64,000 nucleotides of DNA from Agromyces fucosus (GTDB lineage Bacteria > Actinomycetota > Actinomycetes > Actinomycetales > Microbacteriaceae): assembly GCF_004134865.1 (NCBI RefSeq), contig NZ_SDPO01000001.1, positions 310,001 through 374,000 on the forward strand, read 5' to 3'. Positions within the stretch are counted from its first letter, which is position 1. Every line of letters begins with the position of its first letter. Below are positions 35,172 to 44,079 of this stretch, piece after piece. A program made the translations under genes and the position numbers. The notes beneath the pieces were generated by a model. That model was not told the DNA's origin. It did no database searches and saw nothing but the letters and a program-made list of their open reading frames with translations.

Positions 35172-36061
35172 GCGCGCGCCCCGGCGCCGAGGAACGTCAG
35201 GATGCGGGATGCCGCGTCGCCGGGCGTCTCGTAGTGGATGAGGTGGCCGACCTCGGGGATCACCTCGAGGGTCGCGTCGGGGAAGAGCGTGAGGAGGCGG
35301 TGCTGCGCCGAGAGCGGCGTGACGTCGTCGCGTTCGGCGGCGACGAGGAGCGTCGGCACCGGGATGTCGGCGGCGTACTGGCTGACGTCGTTGCTGACGG
35401 AGGCCTGGAACGCCTCGAGCACTGCGTCACGGTCGCCGAACGCCGAGAAGTACTGGTCGTGCTGGTCGTGGATGAAGCGGCGGAGCGGCTTCGAACGGGT
35501 CTTGGCCATCGTGACGCTCATGACGCGCACGATGGCGCCATTTCGGAGCAGGGCGAAGCCGGCACGCTCGGGCAGCGCCGCCGCGGTGCGGTAGTAGAAG
35601 ACCGCCAGCCGGGTCATGACGCCGCGCGGACCTTCGAGGGCCGGGGCGCCGATCGGGTTGACGAGCACGAGGCGCTCGGGAGCGAGGCCCCCTGCGACGG
35701 CGGCCGACGAGACGATCGAGCCGAACGAGTGGCCGAGCAGGGTGTACGGCCCCGTGATGCCGACGGCGTCGATGAACGCGCCGAGCCATGCGGCGTAGGC
35801 CCCGATGTCGTGCGGGCGGTCTGCGAAGGTCGCTGATTCGCCGAAGCCCGGCAGGTCGGGCGAGATGATGCGGAATCCGGGCAGCTGGGCGACGACGGGT
35901 TCGAGGCCGTGGTGGTCACCGCGGAAGCCGTGCACGAGCACGAGCACCGGGGCATCCGCTCGGCCGTACTCCCACCAGGCCGTCTCGGTGCCGTCGACGT
36001 CGACGCGATGCGCTCGCACGGGGATGCGAGCGAGCTGCTCGGCGTAGGGAGAGGTGATCAT
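35168..36061 (-). CDS. Alpha/beta hydrolase
   Basis: 297 aa alpha/beta hydrolase. The oxyanion segment is V-H-G-F-R-G-D near residue 45, the nucleophile elbow is G-H-S-F-G-S near 112, and the late His is in G-H-L-I-H near 275. A helical cap lies between about 140 and 215. The substrate is unknown. I chose the ATG at 36061 because TAGAAT (36069-36074) is 7 nt upstream; the alternative ATG at 36070 lies inside that hexamer. It is coupled to the GT4 gene. Confidence 0.87.
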   Translation of the reverse strand: MITSPYAEQLARIPVRAHRVDVDGTETAWWEYGRADAPVLVLVHGFRGDHHGLEPVVAQLPGFRIISPDLPGFGESATFADRPHDIGAYAAWLGAFIDAVGITGPYTLLGHSFGSIVSSAAVAGGLAPERLVLVNPIGAPALEGPRGVMTRLAVFYYRTAAALPERAGFALLRNGAIVRVMSVTMAKTRSKPLRRFIHDQHDQYFSAFGDRDAVLEAFQASVSNDVSQYAADIPVPTLLVAAERDDVTPLSAQHRLLTLFPDATLEVIPEVGHLIHYETPGDAASRILTFLGAGARA

Positions 36062-36187
36062 CCCTGCCATTCTATGGTTCGTCCCGGAGTGCCCGCTGAT
36101 CGCCGTGGAGAGCGGGAAGCCCGCCGATGCCGCCGACACGCGCCCTCGCGCGACGCCGATGACGGTGGCCGACCATAGCCTGACGAC

Positions 36188-36886
36188 ATGGATCTTCTGG
36201 GTGGCCACTGGGCCGACACGCTCGCCGTCTTCGACCTCGAGACGACGGGCATCGACGTCGACACGTGCCGCATCGTGACGGCCCACGTCGGCGTGATCGG
36301 CGCCTCCGGCGAGGTGCTCGAGCAGCGCGAGTGGCTCGTCGATCCGGGAGTCGAGATCCCCACCGCGGCGTCGCTCATCCACGGCGTCAGCACCGAACGC
36401 GCCCGCCTCGAGGGTCAGCGGGCTCCGGTCGCGGTCGCCGAGATCGTCGGCGCATTGACGGATGCCGCGTCGCGGGGGCTGCCGATCGTGGCGTACAACG
36501 CCGCGTACGACCTCACGATCCTCGACCGCGAAGCCGCCCGCTACGGCGTGGCTCCCCTGCCCGGCCCCGGTGCCGTCATCGACCCGCTCGTGATCGATAA
36601 GGCCGTCGACAAGTACCGACGCGGCAAGCGCACGCTCACCGCGACCGCCGAGCACTACGGCGTCACCCTCGACGACGCCCACGATGCAGGCGCCGACGCC
36701 GTGGCAGCAGGCCGCGTCGCCCAGGCGATCGCCCGCACCTTCCCCGAGCTCGCGGCGACCGCCGTCGCCGAGCTGCACGCCCGGCAGGTCGACTGGAGTC
36801 GCGAGCAGGCCGAGAGCTACCAGGCGTGGCGCCGCAAGAACGGCGAGCCCGAGTTCACGACGTCAGGCGCCTGGCCGGTGCGCTGA
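36188..36886 (+). CDS. DnaQ-like 3'-5' exonuclease domain protein
   Basis: 232 aa DEDDh exonuclease. The metal ligands are D16 and E18 (F-D-L-E-T-T), D108 (N-A-A-Y-D) and D170, with H165 as the general base. Such stand-alone proteins resemble the DNA polymerase III epsilon subunit and act in proofreading, repair or RNA turnover. TAGCCT (36176-36181) lies 6 nt before the ATG, so the mRNA is leaderless. It is divergent from the alpha/beta hydrolase. Confidence 0.9.
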   Translation: MDLLGGHWADTLAVFDLETTGIDVDTCRIVTAHVGVIGASGEVLEQREWLVDPGVEIPTAASLIHGVSTERARLEGQRAPVAVAEIVGALTDAASRGLPIVAYNAAYDLTILDREAARYGVAPLPGPGAVIDPLVIDKAVDKYRRGKRTLTATAEHYGVTLDDAHDAGADAVAAGRVAQAIARTFPELAATAVAELHARQVDWSREQAESYQAWRRKNGEPEFTTSGAWPVR

Positions 36887-36971
36887 GTCGCGTTCGACTC
36901 CCCCGGTTCGCGGATCCTCGAGGAGACGACCAGCTCGCGTCCCTCCGAGCCGATCACGACCTGCGGGCACG

Positions 36972-37002
36972 ACGAAGGCCCCGCCGATGGCGGGGCCTTC
37001 GT
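36972..37002. terminator. Bidirectional hairpin terminator
   Basis: Perfect 14-bp stem (36972-36985 with 36989-37002) and a 3-nt loop, between the exonuclease gene (plus) and rpmE2 (minus). No T-run follows on either strand, as is common in high-GC actinobacteria. Confidence 0.8.
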
Positions 37003-37015
37003 GGTACGACAGTGC

Positions 37016-37264
37016 TTACGCGCCGAAGTTCTTGAAGCGCTGGTTGAACTTCTCGACGCGGCCGGCCGAGTCCATGATGCGCTGCTTGCCCGTGTAGAAC
37101 GGGTGCGACTCCGACGAGATCTCGACGTCGATGACCGGGTAGGTCTCACCGTCGAGCTCGATCGTCTTGTCGCTCTTGGCCGTCGAGCGGGTGAGGAACG
37201 TGGCGCCCGAAGCGAGGTCGCGGAAGACGATCGCGTTGTACTCGGGGTGGATGTCGGTCTTCAT
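37016..37264 (-). CDS. rpmE2: 50S ribosomal protein L31 type B
   Basis: 82 aa. It starts M-K-T-D-I-H-P-E-Y and contains [11 protein letters not shown] near 50. It has no cysteine at all, so it is the zinc-independent type B (C-minus) L31. In many bacteria this paralogue replaces the zinc-binding L31 under zinc starvation; whether a C-plus copy exists here cannot be seen. GGAAG gives the ribosome site. The 5' leader (about 90 nt from TAAGAT at 37363-37368) carries two hairpins. Confidence 0.95.
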   Translation of the reverse strand: MKTDIHPEYNAIVFRDLASGATFLTRSTAKSDKTIELDGETYPVIDVEISSESHPFYTGKQRIMDSAGRVEKFNQRFKNFGA

Positions 37265-37368
37265 GGAGACTTCCTTGGATTTCAGCTGGTGAAGCATTCG
37301 GACGGTGGATACGAAGCCTGCGCGTGCGCAGGGAAGAAAGGTGGCCCACGGGCCAGCTATCGATCTTA
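37265..37368 (-). promoter_or_regulatory. rpmE2 promoter and structured leader, candidate L31 r-leader
   Basis: TAAGAT (37363-37368, minus strand) is the likely -10. The leader has two inverted repeats: TGGCCC/GGGCCA (37342-37355, 2-nt spacer) and CTGCGC/GCGCAG (37318-37331, 2-nt spacer). Structured L31 leaders that bind the protein are known in several phyla; membership here is inference. Confidence 0.45.
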
Positions 37369-37391
37369 GCAGAATCGACAGCGAGGTGCGG

Positions 37392-38177
37392 TCACACGGC
37401 GCGAGCCGCGTATCGACCGTCGGTCTCGGTCAGTTCGATCTTCATGTCGAACGTCTTGGAGAGGTTCTCGGCGGTGAGCGACTCTGCGAGCGGACCCGCC
37501 GTGACGATGCCGCCCTTCTGCAGCAGCAGGGCGTGCGTGAAGCCGACGGGGATCTCTTCGACGTGGTGGGTGACCATCACGATCGCGGGAGAGGCCGACG
37601 ACGCGGCATAGCCGCCGAGCAGCCCGACGAGCTCTTCACGCGCGCCGAGGTCGAGGCTCGCGGCCGGCTCGTCGAGCAGCAGCAGTTCGGGGTCGGTCAT
37701 GACCGAGCGGGCGATCTGCACGCGCTTCTGCTCGCCGTCGGAGAGGCTGCCGAAGCGGCGGTCGGCGAAGCCGTCGAGACCCCATTCGGAGAGCACCCGC
37801 TGCGCGCGGCGGAGGTCGATCGCCTCGTACTCCTCGTTCCAGCGGCCGGTGACCGAGTACGCCGCGGTGAGCACGACGTCGATCACGGTCTCGTTGCGCG
37901 GGATCTTGCGGGCCATCGCAGTGGACGCGAAGCCGATCATGGGGCGCAGCTCGAAGACGTCGACCTTGCCGAGGGCCTCTTGCAGCACGTCGGCCTTGCC
38001 AGAGGTCGGATGCATCGCCGCGGCCGCGATCTGCAGCAGCGTGGTCTTGCCCGCGCCGTTCGGACCGAGGATGACCCAGCGCTCGTCGGAGGCGACGCTC
38101 CAGTTGACCGAGTCGAGGATCGTGTTGCCATCGCGGACCACCGACACATCGTGGAACTGCAGAACCGTGCTCGCCAT
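37392..38177 (-). CDS. ABC transporter ATP-binding protein
   Basis: 261 aa stand-alone ATPase. Walker A is G-P-N-G-A-G-K-T-T near residue 38. The signature is the variant L-S-D-G-E-Q-K-R near 141, and Walker B is L-L-L-L-D-E-P-A near 163. The switch His is in V-T-H-H near 199. No permease is adjacent. It resembles the YlmA/ModF-type ATPases. TAGCAT (38185-38190) is 7 nt upstream of the ATG, supporting this start over an in-frame ATG at 38186. Confidence 0.87.
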   Translation of the reverse strand: MASTVLQFHDVSVVRDGNTILDSVNWSVASDERWVILGPNGAGKTTLLQIAAAAMHPTSGKADVLQEALGKVDVFELRPMIGFASTAMARKIPRNETVIDVVLTAAYSVTGRWNEEYEAIDLRRAQRVLSEWGLDGFADRRFGSLSDGEQKRVQIARSVMTDPELLLLDEPAASLDLGAREELVGLLGGYAASSASPAIVMVTHHVEEIPVGFTHALLLQKGGIVTAGPLAESLTAENLSKTFDMKIELTETDGRYAARAV

Positions 38178-38246
38178 ACGTCCCATGCTATCGGCAGCGC
38201 GGAGGTCGCTCGGCACGCCGAGGCACGCCACGCGCGTCGACCCGGT

Positions 38247-39434
38247 TCACCGGGCGAGCACGCGCCCGTAGAGCTCGAGCGTGCGTTCGGCGATCGCAGC
38301 CCAGCCGAAGTCGGTCTCTGCGCGGCGTCGTCCGGCGGCACCCATCTCGGCCGCGCGAACCGGGTCGCTCACGACGGCGGTCAGCGCAGCCGCGAGATCG
38401 GCGACGAACCGGTCGGGGTCGACCGGCGTGCCGGTGCCGTCGTCGAGCTGCTCGATCGGCACGAGCACCCCGGTCACGCCGTCGGCGACGACCTCGGGGA
38501 TGCCGCCCGTCGCGGTGCCGACGACCGGCGCACCGCACGCCATGGCCTCGAGGTTCACGATGCCGAGCGGCTCGTAGACCGATGGGCAGACGAAGGTGGT
38601 GGCGGCGGTGAGGAGTGCTGAGAGCTCCGCGCGCGGCAGGTGCCGATCGATCCACACCACACCATCGCGCTCCGTGCGCAGCTCGTCGACGAGCGACGTC
38701 ACCTCCGACATGATCGCCTCGGTGTCGGGGGCGCCGGCGCACAGCACGAGCTGGACGTCGTCGGGCAGCAGTCGTGCAGCCCGGAGCAGGTAGGGCAGGC
38801 CCTTCTGCCGAGTGATGCGGCCGACGAAGATCACCGACGGTCGATCGGGGTCGACGCCGAGCGAGCGCACGAGGTCGGGGTCGTGGTGCGGCGCCCAGTC
38901 TTCGAGGTCGATGCCGTTGTAGACCACCTCGACACGGCTCGGGTCGATGGAGGGATAGGAGCGGAGGATGTCGCGGCGCATGCCCTCGCTCACGGCGATG
39001 ACCGCATCGGCGTCTTCGAACGCGCTGCGCTCGACCCACGACGAGAGGCGGTAGCCGCCGCCCAGCTGCTCGGCCTTCCACGGCCGTAGCGGCTCGAGGC
39101 TGTGCGCCGTCACGACGTGCGGCACCCCGTGCAGGCGCTTCGCGGTGAATCCGGCGAAGTTCGCGTACCACGTGTGCGAGTGGACGAGATCGGCCCCGGC
39201 CGCGTCGCCGGCCATGAGCAGGTCGACGCCCATCGTGCTGAGCACCGGATCGGCCGCCACGAACTCGGGTGGGACGGGATACCCGAAGGTGCCGGGCTCG
39301 TCGCGCGGCGCGCCGAAGCATCGGACTCGCACGTCGATGCTCGAGCGCAGCGCTCGGACGAGCTCCGCGGCGTGCACACCGGCACCGCCGTAGACCTCGG
39401 GTGGGTACTCGCGGGTGAGCAGGTCGACGCGCAT
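38247..39434 (-). CDS. glgA: Glycogen synthase / alpha-maltose-1-phosphate synthase (actinobacterial GlgA/GlgM type, GT4)
   Basis: 395 aa GT-B enzyme with the actinobacterial N-terminus M-R-V-D-L-L-T-R-E-Y-P-P-E-V-Y-G-G-A-G in place of K-T-G-G-L. The donor motif is Y-E-P-L-G-I-V-N-L-E-A near residue 297. It transfers glucose from ADP-glucose; the mycobacterial homologue makes maltose 1-phosphate for the GlgE route. It is divergent from glgC with an 81-bp gap. TACGTT (39441-39446) is 6 nt upstream of the ATG (leaderless). Confidence 0.92.
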   Translation of the reverse strand: MRVDLLTREYPPEVYGGAGVHAAELVRALRSSIDVRVRCFGAPRDEPGTFGYPVPPEFVAADPVLSTMGVDLLMAGDAAGADLVHSHTWYANFAGFTAKRLHGVPHVVTAHSLEPLRPWKAEQLGGGYRLSSWVERSAFEDADAVIAVSEGMRRDILRSYPSIDPSRVEVVYNGIDLEDWAPHHDPDLVRSLGVDPDRPSVIFVGRITRQKGLPYLLRAARLLPDDVQLVLCAGAPDTEAIMSEVTSLVDELRTERDGVVWIDRHLPRAELSALLTAATTFVCPSVYEPLGIVNLEAMACGAPVVGTATGGIPEVVADGVTGVLVPIEQLDDGTGTPVDPDRFVADLAAALTAVVSDPVRAAEMGAAGRRRAETDFGWAAIAERTLELYGRVLAR

Positions 39435-39515
39435 GATGCAAACGTAGCGCAGCGACATCCGTCACGCTCCGACTCGACTGGCCCGCGGACGGCTCGCGCT
39501 GACTAGGGTTGTGGC

Positions 39516-40763
39516 ATGGCGACGCGCAAGGTATTCGGCATCGTCCTCGCCGGCGGCGAGGGCAAGCGACTCATGCCCCTGACAGAAGATCGCGCGAAGC
39601 CGGCGGTGCCCTTCGGGGGGCAGTACCGCCTGATCGATTTCGCGCTCTCGAACCTGCTGAACTCGGGGCTGCGGCAGATCGTCGTGCTCACGCAGTACAA
39701 GTCGCACAGCCTCGACCGGCATGTGTCGCAGACCTGGCGCATGAGCGGGCTCCTGAACTCCTACGTGGCCTCGGTGCCCGCGCAGCAGCGCCTCGGCAAG
39801 CGCTGGTTCTCCGGTTCGGCCGATGCCATCCTGCAGAGCCTCAACCTCATCTACGACGAGCAGCCCGACATCATCGTCGTGGTCGGCGCCGACCACGTGT
39901 ACCGCATGGACTTCAGCCAGATGATCGACGCGCACATCGAGTCCGGCGCTGCCGCCACCGTGGCCGCGATCCGGCAGCCGATCGGGCTCGCCGACCAGTT
40001 CGGCGTCATCGAGGTCGACGCCGCCAACCCGGGCCGCATCCACCGGTTCCTCGAGAAGCCCACCGATCCGGTCGGGCTCCCCGACTCCCCCGGTGAGGTG
40101 CTCGCCTCGATGGGCAACTACGTCTTCAACGCCGACGCCCTCATCGACGCCGTGTTGCGCGACGGCGAACGCACGGACTCGAGCCACGACATGGGCGGGG
40201 ACATCATCCCGGCGTTCGTGTCCCAGGGTGCAGCGGGCGTCTACGACCTGCAGCGCAACGAGGTGCCCGGGTCGACCGACCGCGACCGCTACTACTGGCG
40301 CGACGTCGGAACCATCGACTCGTTCTTCGAGGCGCACCAGGACCTCATCTCGGTGCTGCCGGTCTTCAACCTCTACAACCGGGAGTGGCCGATCTTCAGC
40401 CAGCAGCTGAACTCGCCGCCGGCGAAGTTCACCCGCGACGCCCGCGGCACCCTCGGCACGGTCATCGACTCCATCGTCTCGCTCGGCTCGGTCATCTCGG
40501 GCGCACACGTCGAACGCAGCGTCATCGGGCCGTGGGCGAAGGTCGGCTCGGGCGCGCACGTCTCCGACTCGATCCTCTTCGACCGGGCGCGCATCGATGC
40601 GCGCGCGACCGTGCAGCGGGCGATCCTCGACAAGGAGGTCATCGTCGAGGCGGGGGCACGCATCGGCGTCGACCGGGCCGAAGACGTCGCTCGAGGCTTC
40701 ATCGTGACCGACAGCGGCATCACCGTGGTGGGCAAGGGCTCGCGCGTCCGGGCCACCGCGTGA
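39516..40763 (+). CDS. glgC: Glucose-1-phosphate adenylyltransferase
   Basis: 415 aa, forms ADP-glucose from ATP and glucose 1-phosphate, the committed step of glycogen synthesis. The nucleotidyl motif is G-G-E-G-K-R-L near residue 13, followed by [15 protein letters not shown] left-handed beta-helix of hexapeptide repeats occupies about 300-400. TAGGGT (39504-39509) lies 6 nt before the ATG, giving a leaderless mRNA. The stop overlaps serB as GTGA. Confidence 0.95.
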   Translation: MATRKVFGIVLAGGEGKRLMPLTEDRAKPAVPFGGQYRLIDFALSNLLNSGLRQIVVLTQYKSHSLDRHVSQTWRMSGLLNSYVASVPAQQRLGKRWFSGSADAILQSLNLIYDEQPDIIVVVGADHVYRMDFSQMIDAHIESGAAATVAAIRQPIGLADQFGVIEVDAANPGRIHRFLEKPTDPVGLPDSPGEVLASMGNYVFNADALIDAVLRDGERTDSSHDMGGDIIPAFVSQGAAGVYDLQRNEVPGSTDRDRYYWRDVGTIDSFFEAHQDLISVLPVFNLYNREWPIFSQQLNSPPAKFTRDARGTLGTVIDSIVSLGSVISGAHVERSVIGPWAKVGSGAHVSDSILFDRARIDARATVQRAILDKEVIVEAGARIGVDRAEDVARGFIVTDSGITVVGKGSRVRATA

Positions 40764-41422
40764 GCGCGCGCACCACCGGCCGCGCGAGCGGCCCCCTCCT
40801 CGTGCTCGACGCCGACTCCACCCTCATCCGCGAAGAGGCGATCGAGCTGCTGGCCGAAGCCGCCGGCACGCTCGAGCACGTCGCGGCGGTCACCGAGCGC
40901 GCCATGCGCGGGGAGCTCGACTTCGCCGAGAGCCTGCGCGAGCGGGTCGGGACCCTCGCGGGCCTCGAGGTCACGGTGCTCGCCGCAGCACGCGAACGAA
41001 TGACCCCGACCCCGGGCGTCCAGCAGCTCATCGACGGCGTGCACGCCGCAGGAGGTCGCATCGGCGTCGTCTCCGGAGGCTTCCACGAGCTGCTCGACCC
41101 GCTCGCCGAGCGCCTCGGGCTCGACTTCTGCCGCGCGAACCGTCTCGAGATCGCAGGCGGCCGTCTGACCGGTCGGGTCGACGGCCCGATCGTCGACGCC
41201 GCAGCGAAAGCGGCCGCACTCGCCGAATGGGCGGATGCCAGTGGCATCCCGATCTCGCGCACCGTCGCGGTCGGCGACGGCGCGAACGACCTGCAGATGC
41301 TCGACCGTGCTGCGCTCGGCATCGCCTTCTGCGCGAAGCCGATCGTGCGGGCGCAGGCGGACCTCGTGATCGACCGCCCAGACCTGTCGCCGGTGCTCAC
41401 CGTGCTCGGCCTGCGTGGATGA
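40760..41422 (+). CDS. serB: Phosphoserine phosphatase
   Basis: 220 aa HAD phosphatase of the SerB group. Motif I is L-V-L-D-A-D-S-T-L (catalytic Asp near residue 17). Motif II is V-V-S-G-G-F near 102. Motif III/IV is V-G-D-G-A-N-D near 172. It releases serine from phosphoserine, the last step of serine synthesis. The N-terminal ACT domains of long SerB proteins are missing. The GTG start overlaps the glgC stop, an uncommon pairing of glycogen and serine genes. Confidence 0.9.
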   Translation: MSARTTGRASGPLLVLDADSTLIREEAIELLAEAAGTLEHVAAVTERAMRGELDFAESLRERVGTLAGLEVTVLAAARERMTPTPGVQQLIDGVHAAGGRIGVVSGGFHELLDPLAERLGLDFCRANRLEIAGGRLTGRVDGPIVDAAAKAAALAEWADASGIPISRTVAVGDGANDLQMLDRAALGIAFCAKPIVRAQADLVIDRPDLSPVLTVLGLRG

Positions 41423-41440
41423 GTCCGCGTCAGTCGCGCG

Positions 41441-41470
41441 TTGACCCTGCCGAGGGCCGCGGCGTAGCAT
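41441..41470 (+). promoter_or_regulatory. Promoter of the usp-fluC-fluC unit
   Basis: TTGACC (41441-41446) and TAGCAT (41465-41470) with an 18-nt spacer make the best housekeeping promoter in the window. The ATG begins 6 nt after the -10, so the transcript is leaderless. Confidence 0.75.
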
Positions 41471-41476
41471 CGCGGC

Positions 41477-41995
41477 ATGGCTGAGGTCGGGGGCGCGCCT
41501 TCCGCGCGGCCGGTGATCGTCGGCGTGGTACCCGGCCAGCCGGCCCACGTGGTGCAGGAGGCCGCGGCGTTCGCGAGCCGGTTCGAGTCCCCGCTCGTGT
41601 GCGCATACGTCAATCCGGCGCGGTACCCGGTCGAGGAGTCCGCCGATGGGTCCGTCGAGAGCGCGTCGATCGATCCCGACTTCGCCGACGACCGCGAGGC
41701 GGTCTTCGACGAGGCCCTCGCCGAATCGCTGCGCGCCGCGCTCGTGGACACCGCAGTGCCCTGGCGCTCGCTCGCGCTCGCCGGCGACGTCGCCGGTGCC
41801 CTCGCGCACCTCGGGGACACGCTCGACGCCGCCATGATCGTCGTCGGCGCCCATGACCATGCGTTCGGCGGGAGCCTGCGCGAGTTCTTCAACCGGTCGG
41901 TGGGCGCGCAGCTGGCGCACCGCCAGGGGCGACCGGTCGTGGTCATCCCCGCGCGGCGCATGGACTCGCAGCGCGGCTCTGGAACCGCCTCGTGA
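41477..41995 (+). CDS. Universal stress protein family
   Basis: 172 aa UspA fold. The first strand is I-V-G-V-V near residue 14. The ATP-binding-type loop V-V-G-A-H-D-H-A-F-G-G-S near 120 is followed by S-V-G-A-Q-L-A. It may bind ATP. The role is unknown, and it is the first gene of a unit with two fluoride channel genes, joined by a GTGA overlap. Confidence 0.85.
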   Translation: MAEVGGAPSARPVIVGVVPGQPAHVVQEAAAFASRFESPLVCAYVNPARYPVEESADGSVESASIDPDFADDREAVFDEALAESLRAALVDTAVPWRSLALAGDVAGALAHLGDTLDAAMIVVGAHDHAFGGSLREFFNRSVGAQLAHRQGRPVVVIPARRMDSQRGSGTAS

Positions 41996-42441
41996 CGGGT
42001 GAACGGCCGCCCCACCTCCGGTGGAGCGCCATCGCACTCGTCGTGGTGGGCGGCATGGCCGGGTCGGCCGCCCGCGCCGGGCTCGCACTCGTGATCCCCC
42101 CGGTCGCGCAGGTTCCGCTCGCCATCGCGATCGTCAACCTCGTGGGCGCGTTCGTGCTCGGCTGCCTGTACGCCGCCCTGGCGCACCGCGGTCACGACGA
42201 TGCATCCGCCGTGCAACTCCGACTGCTGCTCGGAACCGGGTTCTGCGGCGGCTTCACCACGTACAGTGCACTCGCGAGCGACACCGTCGTGCTGGCGGTC
42301 GACGGTGCCGTTGGAGTCTCGATGGTCTACGCCCTCGGCACGGTGCTGGTGGGCGCACTCGCCACCTGGGCCGGCATCGTCGTCGGCACGGCTCTCGGCA
42401 GAGGTCACGGACGCGCCGTTCGAGACGGCGGGCCGGCATGA
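41992..42441 (+). CDS. Fluoride efflux transporter FluC/CrcB, first copy
   Basis: 149 aa with four hydrophobic spans. The family motifs are N-L-V-G-A-F-V-L-G near residue 44 and G-F-C-G-G-F-T-T-Y-S near 83. FluC proteins form dual-topology dimeric fluoride channels. Two adjacent genes suggest a heterodimer with opposite orientations. GTG start overlapping the usp stop; its stop overlaps the next copy as ATGA. Confidence 0.9.
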   Translation: MTGERPPHLRWSAIALVVVGGMAGSAARAGLALVIPPVAQVPLAIAIVNLVGAFVLGCLYAALAHRGHDDASAVQLRLLLGTGFCGGFTTYSALASDTVVLAVDGAVGVSMVYALGTVLVGALATWAGIVVGTALGRGHGRAVRDGGPA

Positions 42442-42815
42442 CGCTTCCGCTCTTCCTCCTGGTCGTCGTCGCCGGCGGGCTCGGTGCCGGCGTGCGCTTC
42501 GTCGTCGACGGCGTCATCCGATCGCGAGTCCGCACGGCGTTCCCGTGGGCGACGACGATCATCAACGTCTCCGGCTCGTTCGCGCTCGGTCTCGTCGTCG
42601 GCGCGACACTCGCGAACCTGCTGGCGCCGGAGTTCGCCATCGTGCTCGGCACTGGCTTCCTCGGCGGCTACACGACGTTCAGCACCGCGAGCTACGAGAC
42701 CGTGCAGCTCATCCGCCAGCGACGGGTCGCCGCGTCGCTCGTGAGCGGCGTGCTGATGCTCGTGTCGTCGGTCGCCGCGGCCGGCCTCGGTCTCTGGCTC
42801 GGCAGCGCGTTCTGA
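42438..42815 (+). CDS. Fluoride efflux transporter FluC/CrcB, second copy
   Basis: 125 aa, four hydrophobic spans. It has G-x-R-F near residue 18, I-N-V-S-G-S-F-A-L-G near 42, and G-F-L-G-G-Y-T-T-F-S-T near 75. It is the partner of the preceding copy in a translationally coupled pair. No fluoride riboswitch motif precedes the operon. Confidence 0.92.
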   Translation: MTLPLFLLVVVAGGLGAGVRFVVDGVIRSRVRTAFPWATTIINVSGSFALGLVVGATLANLLAPEFAIVLGTGFLGGYTTFSTASYETVQLIRQRRVAASLVSGVLMLVSSVAAAGLGLWLGSAF

Positions 42816-42878
42816 CCGCGGCGAGCCCGGTACACCGCTCGGCGAGCCTCAGCGCACTGGACCCCCGTCGATTCGGAC

Positions 42879-43589
42879 CTAGTGCCCCATGCCGAGGCCG
42901 CCGTCGACGGGGATGACGGCACCGGAGATGTACCCGGCCTCGTCGCCGGCGAGCCAGGCCACGACCTTCGCGACCTCTTCGGGGGCGGCGAAACGACCGA
43001 GGGGGATGCTCTTCTGGTATTCGGCCTGCTGCGCCTCGGGCAGCTCACCGGTCATGTCGGTCTCGATGAACCCCGGCGCGACGACGTTCGCGGTGATGTT
43101 GCGCGCCCCGAGTTCGCGGGTGAGCGACCGGGCCATGCCCACGAGTCCCGCCTTCGATGCCGAGTAGTTGACCTGCCCCGCCGAGCCGTACAGCCCGACG
43201 ACGCTGGAGATGAGCACGATGCGGCCGAATCGCGCCTTCAGCATGCCCTTCGAGGCGCGCTTCACGACCCGGAAGGCGCCCGTCAGGTTGGTGTCGATGA
43301 CGCTCGTGAAGTCGTCTTCGCTCATGCGGAGCAGCAGCATGTCGCGCGTGATGCCGGCATTCGCGACGACGACCTCGACCGGGCCGAGAGCCGCCTCGAT
43401 CTCGGTGAAGGCCGCGTCGACGGATGCCGCGTCGGTGACGTCGGCGCGGACGGTGAGCGAGCCCTCGGGCCCCTCGCCCGAGCGGGCGGTCACGGCCACG
43501 CGGTGGCCCTGGGCGATGAACTCGCGGGCGATCGCGAACCCGATTCCCCGGTTGCCACCGGTCACGAGAACGGTGCGGCTCGTCGTCAT
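42879..43589 (-). CDS. fabG: 3-oxoacyl-ACP reductase FabG-type short-chain dehydrogenase
   Basis: 236 aa classical SDR. The NADP motif is T-G-G-N-R-G-I-G near residue 10, N-A-G-I near 78, the catalytic Ser in L-I-S-S-V near 127, and Y-S-A-S-K near 142. It ends in I-P-V-D-G-G. It reduces 3-oxoacyl chains in fatty-acid synthesis, though other SDR substrates are possible. GAAGGAG lies 8 nt before the ATG. A perfect palindrome sits at its predicted transcription start. Confidence 0.88.
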   Translation of the reverse strand: MTTSRTVLVTGGNRGIGFAIAREFIAQGHRVAVTARSGEGPEGSLTVRADVTDAASVDAAFTEIEAALGPVEVVVANAGITRDMLLLRMSEDDFTSVIDTNLTGAFRVVKRASKGMLKARFGRIVLISSVVGLYGSAGQVNYSASKAGLVGMARSLTRELGARNITANVVAPGFIETDMTGELPEAQQAEYQKSIPLGRFAAPEEVAKVVAWLAGDEAGYISGAVIPVDGGLGMGH

Positions 43590-43610
43590 GCGTATTTCTC
43601 CTTCAGGCGT

Positions 43611-43636
43611 CGGGCCGATCGGCCCGTTTCAGCTTA
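43611..43636 (-). promoter_or_regulatory. fabG -10 and 16-bp palindromic operator candidate
   Basis: On the minus strand TAAGCT (43631-43636) is followed by CGGGCCGATCGGCCCG (43611-43626), a perfect palindrome that covers the expected start of transcription 22 bp before the fabG ATG. Confidence 0.5.
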
Positions 43637-43658
43637 GAGGCTCCTGTATTCCGGGCAT

Positions 43659-43684
43659 CCGTCACCCGCTGACGGACGTAGGCT
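43659..43684 (+). promoter_or_regulatory. Promoter region of the DUF3099 operon with an inverted repeat
   Basis: CCGTCA (43659-43664) and TGACGG (43670-43675) flank 5 nt, directly upstream of TAGGCT (43679-43684), a likely -10. The leader to the ATG at 43723 is about 32 nt. Confidence 0.4.
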
Positions 43685-43722
43685 TGAAGCAAGAGGAGTG
43701 CCGCAGAACCACGGCGAACACC

Positions 43723-44079
43723 ATGAAGCAGCAGCAGTCGATCACCACGCTGCCGCTCTCGCCCGAAGCGGAGCGGCGGTCGCGCATGATCAAGTACTCG
43801 ATCGCGATGTCGATCCGCGTGCTCTGCGTCATCGGCCTGCTCTTCGCACGCGGCTGGTGGCTCGCGGTGTTCGCGGCCGGGGCGATCTTCCTGCCGTACA
43901 TCGCGGTCGTGCTCGCGAACGTGCAGGGCTCCGGTCGACGCAGCACGGTGCTCCGCCCCGGCGTCCTCATGCGCCGCACCTCCCCCACGACTCCCCCGCC
44001 CTCGGCGGGTGCCCCCGGTTCCGAGCACCCAGCGCCGCACGACGACGGAACGCGCCACGACGAACGCGGCGCCGCATGA
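43723..44079 (+). CDS. DUF3099 family membrane protein
   Basis: 118 aa. An N-terminal L-S-P-E-A-E-R-R-S-R-M-I-K-Y segment leads into two hydrophobic helices (about 27-43 and 45-67), then a Pro/Ser/Thr-rich cytoplasmic tail. DUF3099 proteins are actinobacterial and uncharacterised. It overlaps the next gene by ATGA and is the first gene of a three-gene operon that ends in SURF1. Confidence 0.82.
   Translation: MKQQQSITTLPLSPEAERRSRMIKYSIAMSIRVLCVIGLLFARGWWLAVFAAGAIFLPYIAVVLANVQGSGRRSTVLRPGVLMRRTSPTTPPPSAGAPGSEHPAPHDDGTRHDERGAA

Noticed and set aside
37265..37391. Zur operator upstream of rpmE2
   Set aside because: No TGAAAATGATTTTCA-like palindrome; only GC-rich hairpins are present.
41423..41476. 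Possible fluoride riboswitch before the usp-fluC-fluC unit
   Set aside because: The ATG starts 6 nt after the -10, leaving no room for an aptamer, and the conserved crcB motif is not seen.
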